A stretch of DNA of 64,000 nt from Populus alba (GCF_005239225.2 NC_133300.1:15529875-15593874), one strand, 5' to 3'. Numbered from the stretch's first letter, positions 10,444-22,343 are shown. Made by a program: numbers and translations. The notes: generated by a model from the sequence alone, not told the origin.

Positions 10444-12013
10444 TGGTCTCATCCTCCTTCATCGAAGATGCTTCAATGTGGCTCTAAGATTCTCTACCAC
10501 CATATGGACTATGGGAGAGATACTGCTACTGATCACATAGAAAAAGAGAGTTGTGGTATACTCCTCGCAATCTTCCATCTCATTTTCTATGTTTGGATCT
10601 TCTGCGTCTTTTGTCATCACGCTTGACTGCTCCACCTACACCAACTCTCTTTGGTGTCTTCGCCTTTCATCACAGGCGGTCGCCTTTTATCACAGGCTTT
10701 TGCACCCCTTCAATAAGGTGCCTCTGCAACAACTCTTTTTCCATCCTTGCATGCATAGGAAAGGTCTTCGCTTGTTATCTTCATCAAGAGCACAAGAGAC
10801 TTCCTGTTGTACAACTTTTCACACAGTCTCTGCTCTGAGATTCATCTGGGAACTCTTCTTCTCCTTGTACCTATCGTCTCATTACAGTACCTCATTGGAT
10901 CATGGGTACTCCTACACAAACTCCATATGCCCTCGGGCAATTTCTGTTCTCCAGATTTCTCCTTATTCCTTGCTTATGTTTAACAGCAGCTCATCTTGTC
11001 ACAACACTTATCCAAGCCAAAATAGGATGCCAAACTTTATCCTCTTGCTATATTTCTCTTCTATTATCAGGGTCTTCATCAATTCTCCCTTCGAGAAATC
11101 ACAGTCACCAAATCTAACTTCTTTGGAGAAATCACCACTCCATCAAATCCTTGAACATACGGAACCCAACTGTTCCTTTGTGTCATCGTCTTGCTAGTCT
11201 TTAACCATTTCATTACAAACTGCTATATATACGAAAATAGTACCGTATGGATAATCCTTCCACTAAGCAAGTTCCCAGGTAAGATTGGAGGGGTCACACT
11301 GGTCCTGTTTAAAACCCAATCTCTTAGACAATCCATCGTATTGTCTTTCCGTATAAAAAACCATTTTCCAGCTTTGTTGCAGCTTTCCTTTACAAGGGAT
11401 CTGGGGTATCTTGGTTTTATACCTGATTTCTCAACATTTGGCGAGACTACCAATGCTTAGATTCGTCAAGATTGGTTTTCGTCAATTTCCACTCTCCACC
11501 TCAAATCATCCACTTGATCGGGTGTCCAGAGTGTTCCAATGTTGCCTTCTCTTAAGGCAATTAACATTCCCACTAATCAATTCAGCACATGTAATTGGGT
11601 AAACATGTGCGACTTCTTCTTCTTCATCTCCATCGACCACCATGATGACCTAGATGCCTCCTAATCGGACAATCTCTCTTAATAATTCACCATCACCACT
11701 TTCGGTCTCAATCTCAATGATCGGACTGTATCGTTGCATCCAGAACGATCAAATTAGCTAGAAACAAGTCCGAAATCATCTAAATTGCATTTCAGACAGC
11801 TAAGATTTGATCAAAACAATTCTGGCCTAATGGACGACCCAGATTCAATCTCAAATCCGGTTGCATGTAGGATCAGCTACACTAGATCCTATCCCTCGGC
11901 TCGCAGCTCGGCTCCAACCCGGCTCGACTCACTGTTGATGACGTGGTAGGTGGGTCCCATGATGATGACGTGTAGGTGGGGCCCACGGTGATGACATGTT
12001 AGATGACTGGGTG

Positions 12014-14330
12014 CTTGTAACACCCTCAAATCATAATGTCATGAAATCTCCAAACATTTTTTTACCAATGTCAAGTATTGGGTAATATGTCTAAATTTAT
12101 GGGAATTTTTTTTTTGAAAATTTCGGCAGAGTTTCCTCTATTTTTGTTGGTACCAAGTTATCGACAACACTTCTATTATATGTCATTACGACTTCCATCT
12201 TGATCCAATCATCCTGGATCACATTCCAGTCATCAAACAATAACGCAATACTTATACTTATCAATATATTCAAGTCTTATAATATCAGTTCGTAAATCAA
12301 CATAAATGTACTTCCAAAACAACTCAAAAGATAAACAAATTCATGACAAACATAATAAATGCTAACTAACTACATATATGCCTTTAAACTACATAAAGAC
12401 AACATTAAGATTAAGAGTCATATTATGTTTATAATAAATCTTATCTTATCATTTTAAAAATGATTTAGTCATACTAACAACTATACATATATATAATACA
12501 TCCACTACCTATTACACCTTCTACTTGATTTTTGCAACACAAAAGGATTTACACTGAAAGTAAAGACATGAATATTACATTCCAAAATGGTAATTCATAA
12601 ACATGAGAATTCCTACATCTAACGATCCACATCACCTCATGGTGTACCTGTTTCAACAATAACCATATTTAATTAACTTACTCACTATAATTAAATCTAA
12701 TATTAATTAATTACTCTTAACATTTTGAAAATTTAGTACTTGTACTTCAATCTAACTTTAATCCCATAATTTACAATAATCTTTTCAAAACTTAAAAATT
12801 CAGCTAACTCATCTTAATTACCAAATAAATCTAACACTTCCATATAATTACTTAGAAATTCGGTTTTCCTTCCTCGGTTACCAATAGACCCAATAATTCT
12901 ATTCGGATTACCTATCATCTGGCTAACCTCTTTTGTTAGCCAATCAATCAGGTAATTCCATATGAATTACTCCTTATCTGGTTAACCTCTTTGTTAACCA
13001 ATAAACCCGGTAATTCTCTTTATTACCCAAAAATCTAGCTAACCCATTTCGGTTAGCAAAATCAATCCGGTAATTCCATTCGAATTACCCAGCATCCGGC
13101 TAATCTCTTTTATTAGCCAATCAATCCGGTAATTCCATTCGAATTACCCAGCATCCGGCTAATCTCTTTTGTTAGCCAATCAATCCGGTAATTCCATTCG
13201 AATTACCCAGCATCCGGCTAATCTCTTTTATTAGCCAAACAATCCGGTAATTCCATACGAATTACCCCATATCTGGTTAACCTCTTTGTTAACCAATAAA
13301 ACCGGTAATTTCACATAATCATAACTCAAATTATTCATTTGCTCCATTTGTTTAATATCAATTAAATAAGCAACATAGATAATTAGGGAAACTAAAAAAA
13401 TTACAAAATTAGGTGAAGAATCACCTACCTTCTGCTCGGGATGACCCAACTCCTCATGTCTGATAACCAGCTCCAGACACAGCTCCTCAATCAATCAAGT
13501 GTCATTATATCATTAGTCCATAAATATTTTTCTTACGTGCCGAAACACAAAGCACGTAATATTTTTATTTGTTATTTGTTCTAATAAAAATTCATTCTCA
13601 AATATAATATCATTATTTTACATACAACCTCATATTTAACTCAAGTTACTTCTTTGCTTACTCTATGTTCATAATTCCTCCATCAAATAATTCTTCTATT
13701 CTTTATACCCTCACATCATATTATTTATTTTATCTAAATACTATATTCAAACACAATGTAGACATCTTGTCTTCATATTTTCTTTTAACTAGTTTTATTT
13801 CTCTTTTAATTTGAATTTACTTATATAATAATAATAATAATTATTATTATTATTATTATTTTCTCAACTTCAATGCTATCTCTTCATTTAGTCTTTCTTA
13901 CATTTTCATTTATCATGATTAAACATGGTTTTTTTTCTAAACATTAACATCAAACTCATTCTCCCATTTGTTTTCCCTTCATTTTTTTCCTTTTCCTCCC
14001 CCAAATGGTTTCTTCATTTACTTGTAATTTAAACTTGTTTTCATTCTATTCCACTTCAATTTCATCATTTTTTCCTTCCCTCCTAATTCCCCCAAATTCA
14101 CATAAGAACCCTAATTTCAAAAATCTAGGATTTAAGGGAAACTAAGGTAAAGTTACATGAAATTACTTCCTAACTTAATCAAATAAGCTTAGGAAAACAT
14201 TTAAATCAAACATTAAATCCAAACTTCTCATGCTTACGTATTGCTTTTCTTCCAATTTCTCTTCTCTTCCAAGGTTAGTTGAATTCCGCTTCTCAAATCC
14301 TCATTCCTTCACTTGATTTAGTGTTTCCTC
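12014..14330 (-). repeat. older gypsy LTR-like segment
   Basis: It starts (plus) TGTAACACCCTC, the expected complement of an LTR 3' end. It parallels the neighbouring 14331-16459 LTR in landmarks: TTTCCTCTAT...GGTACCAAGTTATCGA near 12131 and again at 14323; a GTACCTG near 12645 and 14763; a minisatellite near 12920 and 15064. It lacks the other LTR end, so it was truncated where the younger LTR begins. Confidence 0.6.
12920..13312. repeat. 59-bp dyad-array minisatellite
   Basis: Units of 59 bp (CCGG anchors at 13067, 13126, 13185, 13244, 13302) each hold two short perfect inverted repeats. Dyad A is GGTAATTC...GAATTACC (13069-13089, 13128-13148, 13187-13207, 13246-13266). Dyad B varies but stays self-complementary: GGCTAAC/GTTAGCC at 12921, GGTTAAC/GTTAACC at 12980 and 13275, GCTAACC/GGTTAGC at 13038, GGCTAAT/ATTAGCC at 13098 and 13216. 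Confidence 0.85.
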
Positions 14331-15063
14331 TATATTTTTAGGTACCAAGTTATCGACTCTTCTTCAACAATCCCCAATTAACAAATCTCTTACTTGTCCT
14401 ATCATCCAGGACATCCTCCTCTCATTACATCGCAACTTCTCAATAATTAAATTCACACATGTCTAAACAATTCAATATCCCACATTTACATGGATGCAAC
14501 CTAAAGAATTATTCTAAAAATGGTAACTGAAGTACATTACATAATTCAAAGATTTATAAATAAGGACCATTAACAAAATTGTAATCGAAATAAGTTTATC
14601 ATTAAAGAAGAAATTCATAATTTAGATTGTTCTACACAAAAGAGCTTTCGATAAATTGTAGACGCATTATATTACATAACAAAATGATAAATTCATTCAT
14701 TACAACATGATATCCAACAAAATATAAGGAACTAATCTACTGTTCAGTCTGGTAGGGGGATGTACCTGAAAATAGATTTAATACAATAATTCAAATAGAC
14801 AAATGAAAAAAACATTCATAAAATTCTTTCTACTTTCTTTCTTTCTTCATTTCTTTTTGTAAATTTACTCAAAAGATCATTAAATTAACATGCTCATCTA
14901 GTATTATATATCAATTAAATTTCAGAATAATCTATGATTTTTTTTAACATCAACAAAATATAATTATTCTTATCACCCAATTAACACGGCATTACATTCA
15001 CTAATAGATGACTAATTTTGTACCAGTCCATTCAACAAGCACTATTGTTATCAATCCAAAAAC

Positions 15064-15205
15064 TAGTTTAACATTTCACCCATTCATCAGGTTACAAATC
15101 CCATTAACCAGGGACTCAATTCTTCATCTCGCCCATTCACAAGGCACTAAACCATTAACCAGGGACTCAATTTCTTACCTCGCCTATTCACCAGGGCACT
15201 AATCC
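15064..15205. repeat. dyad array in the 3' LTR (short version)
   Basis: This matches the longer array at 20911-21133. Dyads such as TCCCATTAACCAGGGA and GCC(T)ATTCACCAGGGC recur, but at least one unit is missing relative to the 5' LTR. Confidence 0.65.
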
Positions 15206-16148
15206 CATTCATACAAGAATTAATTCATCATATCGCATATCTTATTTTCTCAAGTAAACAATATAATAATTTCTAATATGTCAACCACAATTAATCAGAT
15301 AAAAAAATACATATTGTCCAATGTTAAATTCGGGTATCGTGTAATTACTTGATGACTGAGCTCGAGCCGTAGCTCCCTGCTGTGGTGTCCGCCTGGCAGC
15401 CTCTCCTGAATTGACATGTATATCACATCATTATTCTACTTTCCATATCGAAACACTCAATAAATAAAATCCTTCTGATTATCCTTTCATTTGCCAAAAT
15501 AAAATTTAGAGAGAAACATGAAAAATTTCCTTCTTCCTTTTGTAAATTTCCTTCCTATTCTTTCAATTCCCGCATTGCGACACACAACATTTCATCATTC
15601 AAAACTATATATATATATATATATATTCTTTTAAATGTATTTATTTAATTTATTTTACTAAAATTTAAATTAAAGGAAAACATGAAAAAATTTCATGATC
15701 CATTCTCTCTTTAACATTAATATCATCTCTTTCCTATACAATCTCATCATTTTATTCACATTCTTAAATTTTATTCTTCTTCTTATTATTTTTTCAAAAA
15801 ATCCCTTCTTCAAGAACACCTACAAATTTGCTTCAATTACCATAATTTCCTACTTTCTCTACTCAGTTCAACAATCTTAACACAATTTCACAATCAATTG
15901 TAATTTTCCCTAGAATTTATCATGAACCCTAATTCCTCATTTCATAAAATTCAATCAATTTAAAGTATTTATTCTTCAAGAATCTTATTTAAAAGTGTGA
16001 GGGCACCTTACCAAGCAATAGCCAAAGCTTTAACACTTTTGTATTGAAAATTTTTCCTTGCTTGAATTGTTTTTTTCCTCTCCTAGCCAAATGCTTCTTC
16101 TTTCTCTTTGAAAAGCAACTTTTGTTTTTTTTTTGTTTTCTCTCCTTA

Positions 16149-16203
16149 CAGCACACACACTTGCACTCACTCACACACACACACACACATACATATATAT
16201 AAG
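16149..16203. repeat. CA/TA microsatellite
   Basis: A run of CA dinucleotides with a TATATATA tail inside the LTR; the equivalent place in the 5' LTR (near 22022) has only the TA part. Confidence 0.8.
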
Positions 16204-16459
16204 TGCAAGTGTGTGCGTGAAAGAAAACATTAGGGACATGGCTGGTATTTTTAAAAAGGAGTTAATTCTCTATATATTTTTTTTCCTTCCCCGCACACAC
16301 TTTAGCCCACATTATTTATATATATTAACACTTGAATAAAAAATTTTAATTCAAATTCTCAAAATATATAATCATTCTTATAATTTAATTTATTATTTTT
16401 CCTCATTTTTCATAATCCTGACTTTTATTAATATCAATAATATTATCCAGGGTTTTACA

Positions 16460-16472
16460 TCCTCCCCACCTT
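16460..16472 (-). other. polypurine tract of G1
   Basis: The minus strand reads AAGGTGGGGAGGA directly before the LTR start TGTAAAACCC, as expected for plus-strand priming. Confidence 0.8.
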
Positions 16473-16510
16473 ATATAAATTTCGTCATCGAAATTAGATT
16501 CTTACCATTA

Positions 16511-17680
16511 TTTATGAATAACTCAGGATACTTCCTTCTCATTTCGGACTCTCTTTCCCACATTACTTCTTCGATTTACGAACTTCTCCATAACACCTTA
16601 ATCATAGGAATTTTTTTATTCCTCAGTTCTTTTTCACTATAATCCAGCACCTTCACTGATTTCACTTCTAGAGTTAGGTCTTCTGCAATCTCTAAAGGAA
16701 CTTGTGGAAGGACTGGAGATGGATCTACTTCAGCCTTTTTTAACATCAAAACATGGAATACATCATGGATCTTATTCAGATATGAGGGCAAGGCCAATTT
16801 GTAAGCCACCGATCCAATCCTTTCGAGGAATTCATAGGGACCAATATACCTTGGGGCCAATTTCCCTTTCATTCCAAATCTTAACATGTGTTTCTAGGGA
16901 GCGACCTTCAAGTATACTCGATCACCCACATTAAACTCAAGAGGTCTTCTTCGAACATCTGCATAGCTCTTTTGTCTATCTTGAGCCGCTTTCATTCTGT
17001 CTTTTATGATTTTCACTTTTTCTATGGTGATTTGAACCATCTCAGGTCCATTTAACTTCATATCCCCTACCTCTTCCCAATATAATGGCGTTTGACATTT
17101 TCTTCCATACAAGGCTTCATATGGTGCCATCCCCACATTTGTCTGATAGCTATTATTATACGTAAACTCCACCAATGGTAGATGATCCTCCTAATTGCCC
17201 CTAAATTCTAATATGCAAGCCCTTAACAAATCTTCCAAGGTTTAAATTGTTCTTTCTGTTTACCCATCAGTTTGAGGGTGAAATGATGTACTTAAATTCA
17301 AACTTGTCCCTAAAGCCCGTTGTATGCTTGGCCACAATCGAGATGTGAATCTAGGATCCCGATTTGATACTATAGACACTGGCACTCCATGCAATCTTAT
17401 TACTTTATTTACATATAATTGTGCTAGTTTGTCAATCAAATATGTCTTTCTCATAGGCAAGAAGAGAGTAGACTTGGTCAATCTATCAACTATGACCCAA
17501 ATAACATTATTGCCTGTTTTCCCTTTAGGCAGACCTGATACAAAGTCCATAGAAATGTCTTCCCACTTCCATTGAGGTATCAATAATCGTTATAAAGGCC
17601 TTGCAGGCTTCTGGTGCTCCACCTTTACTTGCTGACATACACCACACTTAGCCACATATTCAGCTACATCTTTCTTCATA
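16511..17680 (-). pseudogene. gypsy integrase with chromodomain-like C-terminus
   Basis: On the minus strand the integrase core reads WEDISMDFVSGLP (first catalytic D), then IVSNRDPRFTS, where family members usually have S-D-R-D, so the second catalytic Asp is changed to Asn. HPQTDG and the ALYGRKCQTP segment follow, then KGKLAPRYIGPYEFLERIG and the C-terminal IPMIKVLWRSS. All parts stay in one frame, interrupted by stops near 16891, 17191, 17232, 17250 and 17593. Each falls where relatives usually carry Trp or Gln. The enzyme would be inactive. Confidence 0.88.
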
Positions 17681-19260
17681 TTCGGTCACCAGTAACATTC
17701 TTTTAAATCTTGATACATTTTAGTACTCCCAGGATGAGTTGCAAATCTAGACTCATGTGCTTTTTGCAACACATCTCTTTTTAGTGTTTCATCATCAAGT
17801 AAATACATTTGTTTTCCAAATGCTATCATTCCATCCTTCAGGATTTGGAAGGAAGTCCCAACTCCTGACTTCACATTGTCCCTTATTTTGCCAACTCTGT
17901 CATCATTTTGTTGTGCTTCTAATACTTTATCTTGGAGTATCGACCTTACTCGCAATTGGGCAATTAAAGAACCTCTAGGTCCAACTTCTACCTTAGCATT
18001 TATCTTCCTCAATTTAAGCAATTCTCTTTCATCATTATCATATAAAACAACATCTATGATCTTATTTTTACGGCTAAGGGCATCTGCAACAACATTTACT
18101 TTCCCTGGATGATATTCTATCGCACAATCATAATCCTTAATTAACTCTACCCAACATCTTTGCCGCATATTCAATTCCTTTTGTGTCATTAGATACCTCA
18201 AACTCTTATGATCGATAAATATTTGAACTCGGGATCCATACAAAAAATGCCTCCACACTCTGAAAGCAAATACAACAGCTGCCAATTCTAAATCATGCAC
18301 CGGATAATTAATCTCAAGAGTGTTCAATTGTCTTGAAGCATAGGCAATCACTTTACTGTGCTGCATCAAAACACAACCCAATTCTTTCCCTGAAGCATCA
18401 CTATAAACTACAAATCCTTCAGTCCCAAATGGAAGGGTTAACACAGGTGTGGTTGTTATTCTCCTTTTCAGCTCCTGGAAACTTTGTTCACACTCATCGG
18501 TCCATTCCCATTTTATCTCCTTCCGCGTCAGTCGAGTCATCGGGATGGCTATAGTAGTGAACCCTTCAATGAATCTCCTGTAATATCCTGCCAATCTAAG
18601 AAAACTATGAATCTCAGTCACATTCGTAGGCCTCTCCCATTTCAACACTACTTCAACCTTTCTAGGATCTACTAGTATTCCTTGAGCCGATATAACATGT
18701 CCTAGAAAAACTACTTCTTTCAACCAAAACTCACACTTACTTACTTTGACATACAATTGATGCTCCCTTAAGGTTGCTAGCACTTGTCTCAAATGGTGTT
18801 CATGTTCCAAATATGAATTGGAATAGACCAAAATGTCATCTATGAATACTACCACAAACTTATCCATAGAAGGTCGAAAAACCTGATTCATTAAGTCCAT
18901 AAACACTGCCGGTGCATTTGTTAACCCAAATGGCATTACTAGAAACTTATAATGTCCGTACCGAGTCCTAAATGCAGTCTTTACCACATCTTGTTCTTTT
19001 ATTCTTCATTGATAATACCCAGATCTGAGATCTATCTTCGAAAACATCTTGGTTCCCTTAAGTTGATCAAACAAATCATCTATCCGCAGGAGTGGATATT
19101 TATTTTTTACTGTTACTCTATTTAATTGTTTGTAATCAATACAGAGTCTAAGGATCCCATCTTTATTTTTCACAAATAATACTGGAACTCCCTAGGGGGA
19201 ATTACTTGGACGGATAAATTCTTTATCCAGTAATTCTTGTAGCTAAATTTTCAACTCGGC
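17681..19260 (-). pseudogene. gypsy reverse transcriptase-RNase H
   Basis: RT copies the element RNA and RNase H removes the template. The open part 17686-18987 has [18 protein letters not shown], the active-site FIDDILVYS, and the thumb GHVISAQGI. The RNase H region has [17 protein letters not shown] and the end of the domain near [14 protein letters not shown] fingers and the [18 protein letters not shown] segment lie upstream in the same frame (19000-19240), broken by stops at about 19003 and 19193 and one at 19240. The RT YxDD-type aspartates are intact, but the stops disable it. Confidence 0.9.
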
Positions 19261-19932
19261 TAATTCCACAGACACCATTCTATATGGTGGTTGAGCAACA
19301 GGTGTGGTCCCGGGTAGTACATCAATGGAAACTTCCACTTCCCTATCTAGTGGTAACCCCGGTAATTCATCTGGGAACACGTCTATAAATTCTCTCACTA
19401 TAGGGATGTTTATCAACTCTCTAGTTTTTTCTTTCAAATCTAACACGTAAGTAAGGTAAGCTTCACATCCCTTTTGAACCATCTTCCTTGCAGTCATAAA
19501 TGAGATTATGCAATTCGGTATAACATTCTTTTCCCCTCTAAAAATCACTCTCCTTCCATTCGGTCCCTGGCGAGTCACCATTTTTACAAAGCAGTCCATT
19601 TGAGCCTTATACACACTTAACCAATCCATACCTAGTATTACTTCAAAATCCAGTAATTCCAAGGGAATTAAATCTACTCCCAAGTCGAGCCCATCTATAC
19701 TAATCCCAATTCTCTTGTAGACTACATCAATGACTACAACTTCACCTAGAGGAATACTTATCATAAATCCTCTTTCTACCCTGCTAGGTCTTTTTCTTAT
19801 TTTCCCCACAATTTTATTAGCCACAAATGAATGTGTAGCCCTAGGATCAATCAATACATGTACAGTTAATGAGTTTAATTGTAAAGTACCTGCTACTATA
19901 TTTGGGGCGACTCTAACCTCCTCCTGTGTCAT
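19243..19932 (-). pseudogene. gypsy aspartic protease, active site altered
   Basis: The retropepsin active site should read D-S-G-A; here it is VLIDPRATHSFVA (near 19835-19875), so the Asp remains but Ser-Gly have become Pro-Arg. The downstream ILGMDWLSVY motif is intact. The frame is continuous with gag upstream and RT downstream, separated only by nonsense codons. The enzyme is predicted dead. Confidence 0.87.
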
Positions 19933-20001
19933 ATGAAATACTCTACCCTAGGTCTTGTCACCCTGCATCCTAGGCCGACCTCTATTTCCACTAGCCCCTG
20001 A

Positions 20002-20580
20002 CTATGCTGGTCTACCCGGTCTATCCATAGTGATAGACTGTTGTTGGCTTCGGATCTGTTGTCTCTGCCCTTGTATGAACTCAGCTCTCCGTGGACAATC
20101 TCTACGGATGTGTCCCTGTCCTCCATAATAGTAACATCCTCTGCCTAAATAAGAGCAATCACGCCATCTATGCCCCTCAGCCCTGCAAATATAACATCGT
20201 CCTGGTGACACTGAACAATCTCCTGGATGTCTCTGCTCACACCGAACACATTGGGGATAAGATAAGGCATTTAATCCTGATGTCCCTCTAGTAGAACCTC
20301 CCTGAAAAGATGGCTGTCTACTAGTAGTTCCAGCACCAGTACTCTGAATAGGCCTAGATACTGCTCCTTGCTTCCTCCTAAACTGGCTGAACTGTCCCTT
20401 ACCCTTTTTAGAAAGAGGAGGTCTACTTGAGGAAAAATCGATAACCTTCCTTTTACCCACCTCTGTCAGACTTTGCTGCCCTTGAACTATACATGCCTTA
20501 AGAGCTTGTGCTGCCTCTATAAGTTCTCTGGTTGTCCCAAATCTAAGTGCTATTAAGCCTTGTCTTAATCTATTGTTTAG
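20002..20580 (-). pseudogene. gypsy gag C-terminal part with zinc knuckles
   Basis: The minus strand reads the end of the retrotransposon gag domain (LNNRLRQGLIALRFGTTREL, then a basic region). One intact CCHC knuckle follows (CYICRAEGHRWRDC) and a second with its second Cys replaced by Tyr (CYYYGGQGHIRRDC). The N-terminal half of gag and the leader are absent: the coding sequence runs straight into LTR sequence at about 20580. Stops at about 20000 and 19945 separate it from protease in the same frame. Confidence 0.85.
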
Positions 20581-22343
20581 TCTGGTAGGGGGATGTACCT
20601 GAAAATAGATTTAATACAATAATCCAAATAGACAAATGAAAAAAACATTCATAAAATTCTTTCTACTTTGTTTCTTTCTTCATTTCTTTTTGTAAATTTA
20701 GTCAAAAGATCATTAAATTAACATGCTCATCTAGTATTATATATCAATTAAATTTCAGAATAATCTATGATATTTTTTAACATCAACAAAATATAATTAT
20801 TCTTATCACCCAATTAACACGGCATTACATTCACTATTAGATGACTAATTTTGTACCAGTCCATTCAACAAGCACTATTGTCATCAGTCCAAAAACTAGT
20901 TTAACATTTTACCCATTCATCAGGGTACAAATCCCATTAACCAGGGAATTAATTCTTCATCTCGCCCATTTGCCAGGGCACTAATTCCATTAAACTAGGA
21001 ATTAGTTCAACAGCTTACCCATTCACCAGGGTACTAATCTAACTAGGGACTCAATTTCTTACAACGCCCATTCACTAGGGCACTAATCCCATTAACCAGG
21101 GACTCAATTTCTTACCACGCCTATTCACTAGGCACTAATCCCATTTATTCAGGAATTAATTCATCATATCGCATATCTTATTTTCTCAAGTAAACAACAT
21201 AATAATTTCTAATATATCAACCACAATTAATCAGATAAAAAAAATACATATTGTCCAATGTTAAATTCAAGTATCGTGTAATTACCTGACGACTGAGCTC
21301 GAGCCGTAGCTCCCTGCTGTGGTATCGGCTTGACAACCTTTCCTGAATTGACATGTATATCACATCATTATTCTACTTTCCATATCGAAATACTCAATAA
21401 ATAAAATCCTTCCAATTATCCTTTCATTTGCCAAAATAAAATTTAGAGAGAAACATGAAAAATTTCCTTCTTATTCTTTCAATTCTCGCATTGTATCACA
21501 CAACATTTCATCATTCAAAACAATATATATATATATTCTTTAAATGTATTTATTTAATTTATTTTACCAAAATTTAAATTAAAGGAAAACATAAAAAAAT
21601 TTCATGATCCATTCTCTCTTTAACATTAATATCATCTCTTTCCTATACAATCTCATCATCTTATTCACATTCTTAAATTTTATTCTTCTTATTATAATTT
21701 TTCCAAAAAATCCCTTCTTCAAGAACACCTAAAAGTTTGCTTCAATTATTATAATTTCCTACTTTCTCTACTCACTACAACAATCTTAACACAATTTCAC
21801 AATCAATTGTAATTTTCCCCAAAATTTATCATGAACCCTAATTCCTCATTTCATAAAATTCAATCAATTTAAAGTATTTATTCTTCAAGAATCTTATTTA
21901 AAAGTGTGAGGGCACCTTACCAAGCAATAGCCAAAGCTTTAACACTTTTGTATTGAAAACTTTTCCTTGCTTGAATTGTGTTTTTTCTCTTCTAGTCGAA
22001 TGCTTCTTTCTCTTTGAAAAGCACACACATATATATATATAATTAACTTTTTTAAAAATACCATCCATGTCCCTAACTTTTTTTTTCTTCCCCACACACA
22101 CTTTAGCCCCCATTATTTCTTTAACTTTTTTTTTTTTTGCCTTCTATATCCCTCAACAGTAACTTTTAAGATTTTGGGTAAAATTCTTGAATTTATTTAT
22201 TTATATATATTAACACTTAAACAAAACATTTTAATTCAAATTCTCAAATATATCATCATTCTTATAATTTAATTTATTACTTTTTCTCATTTTTCATAAT
22301 CTTGACTTTTATTAATATCAATAATATTATCCGGGGTTTTACA
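20581..22343 (-). repeat. 5' LTR of gypsy G1, truncated
   Basis: It matches 14747-16459. Its right end GGGGTTTTACA is the LTR start on the minus strand. The left end joins directly to gag coding with no primer site, so the LTR end, primer site and gag start were lost in one deletion. Confidence 0.8.
20911..21133. repeat. 53-bp dyad-array minisatellite
   Basis: Two alternating short dyads per unit of about 53 bp (starts at 20911, 20964, 21017, 21066, 21119). The arms change but stay complementary: ACCC/GGGT (20911, 21017), TCCC/GGGA (20932, 21087), GCCC/GGGC (20964, 21066), TTCC/GGAA (20985), GCCT/AGGC (21119). Loops are ATT(C/A)A(C/T)CA-like. Confidence 0.75.

Larger units (their letters stand above)
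9240..12013 (-). other. C1 internal region, no recognisable genes
   Basis: Base composition is clearly higher in C than the flanks, and several open stretches exist in different frames. None shows gag, protease, integrase or RT motifs, and the frames overlap one another, as in repeat-driven open frames. Near 11880-12000 the sequence is GC-rich with repeated GATGACGTG-type blocks. I treat it as noncoding cargo of a gene-less LTR element. Confidence 0.55.
14331..16459 (-). repeat. 3' LTR of gypsy G1
   Basis: Its right end GGTTTTACA (minus start TGTAAAACC) abuts a polypurine tract. The part from 14747 to 16459 closely matches 20581-22343 base for base with small indels, which defines the LTR pair. 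The left terminus is missing; it begins next to the older LTR-like segment. It contains a TA run near 15608 and a CA run near 16170. Confidence 0.78.
12014..22343 (-). mobile_element. Ty3/gypsy chromovirus-like element (G1), minus strand, decayed
   Basis: On the minus strand the order is LTR, gag, protease, RT-RNase H, integrase, chromodomain-like tail, polypurine tract, LTR: the Ty3/gypsy order. The tail LRNKKIPMIKVLWRSS and the TGTAAAACCC LTR start suggest a Tekay/Del-type chromovirus (inference). The primer site and gag N-terminus are gone and the 3' LTR side is a composite of two related LTRs. Flanks at 12009-12013 and 22344-22348 do not match, so this is not one clean insertion. Confidence 0.85.

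Noticed and set aside
10120..10626. Several long open frames on both strands suggesting a repeat protein
   Set aside because: They come from the 72-bp tandem repeat (a multiple of three), overlap in many frames, and show no known motif.
12845..13312. CRISPR-like array
   Set aside because: The repeats are contiguous 59-bp units without unique spacers, lie in a plant LTR, and no cas-like genes exist here.
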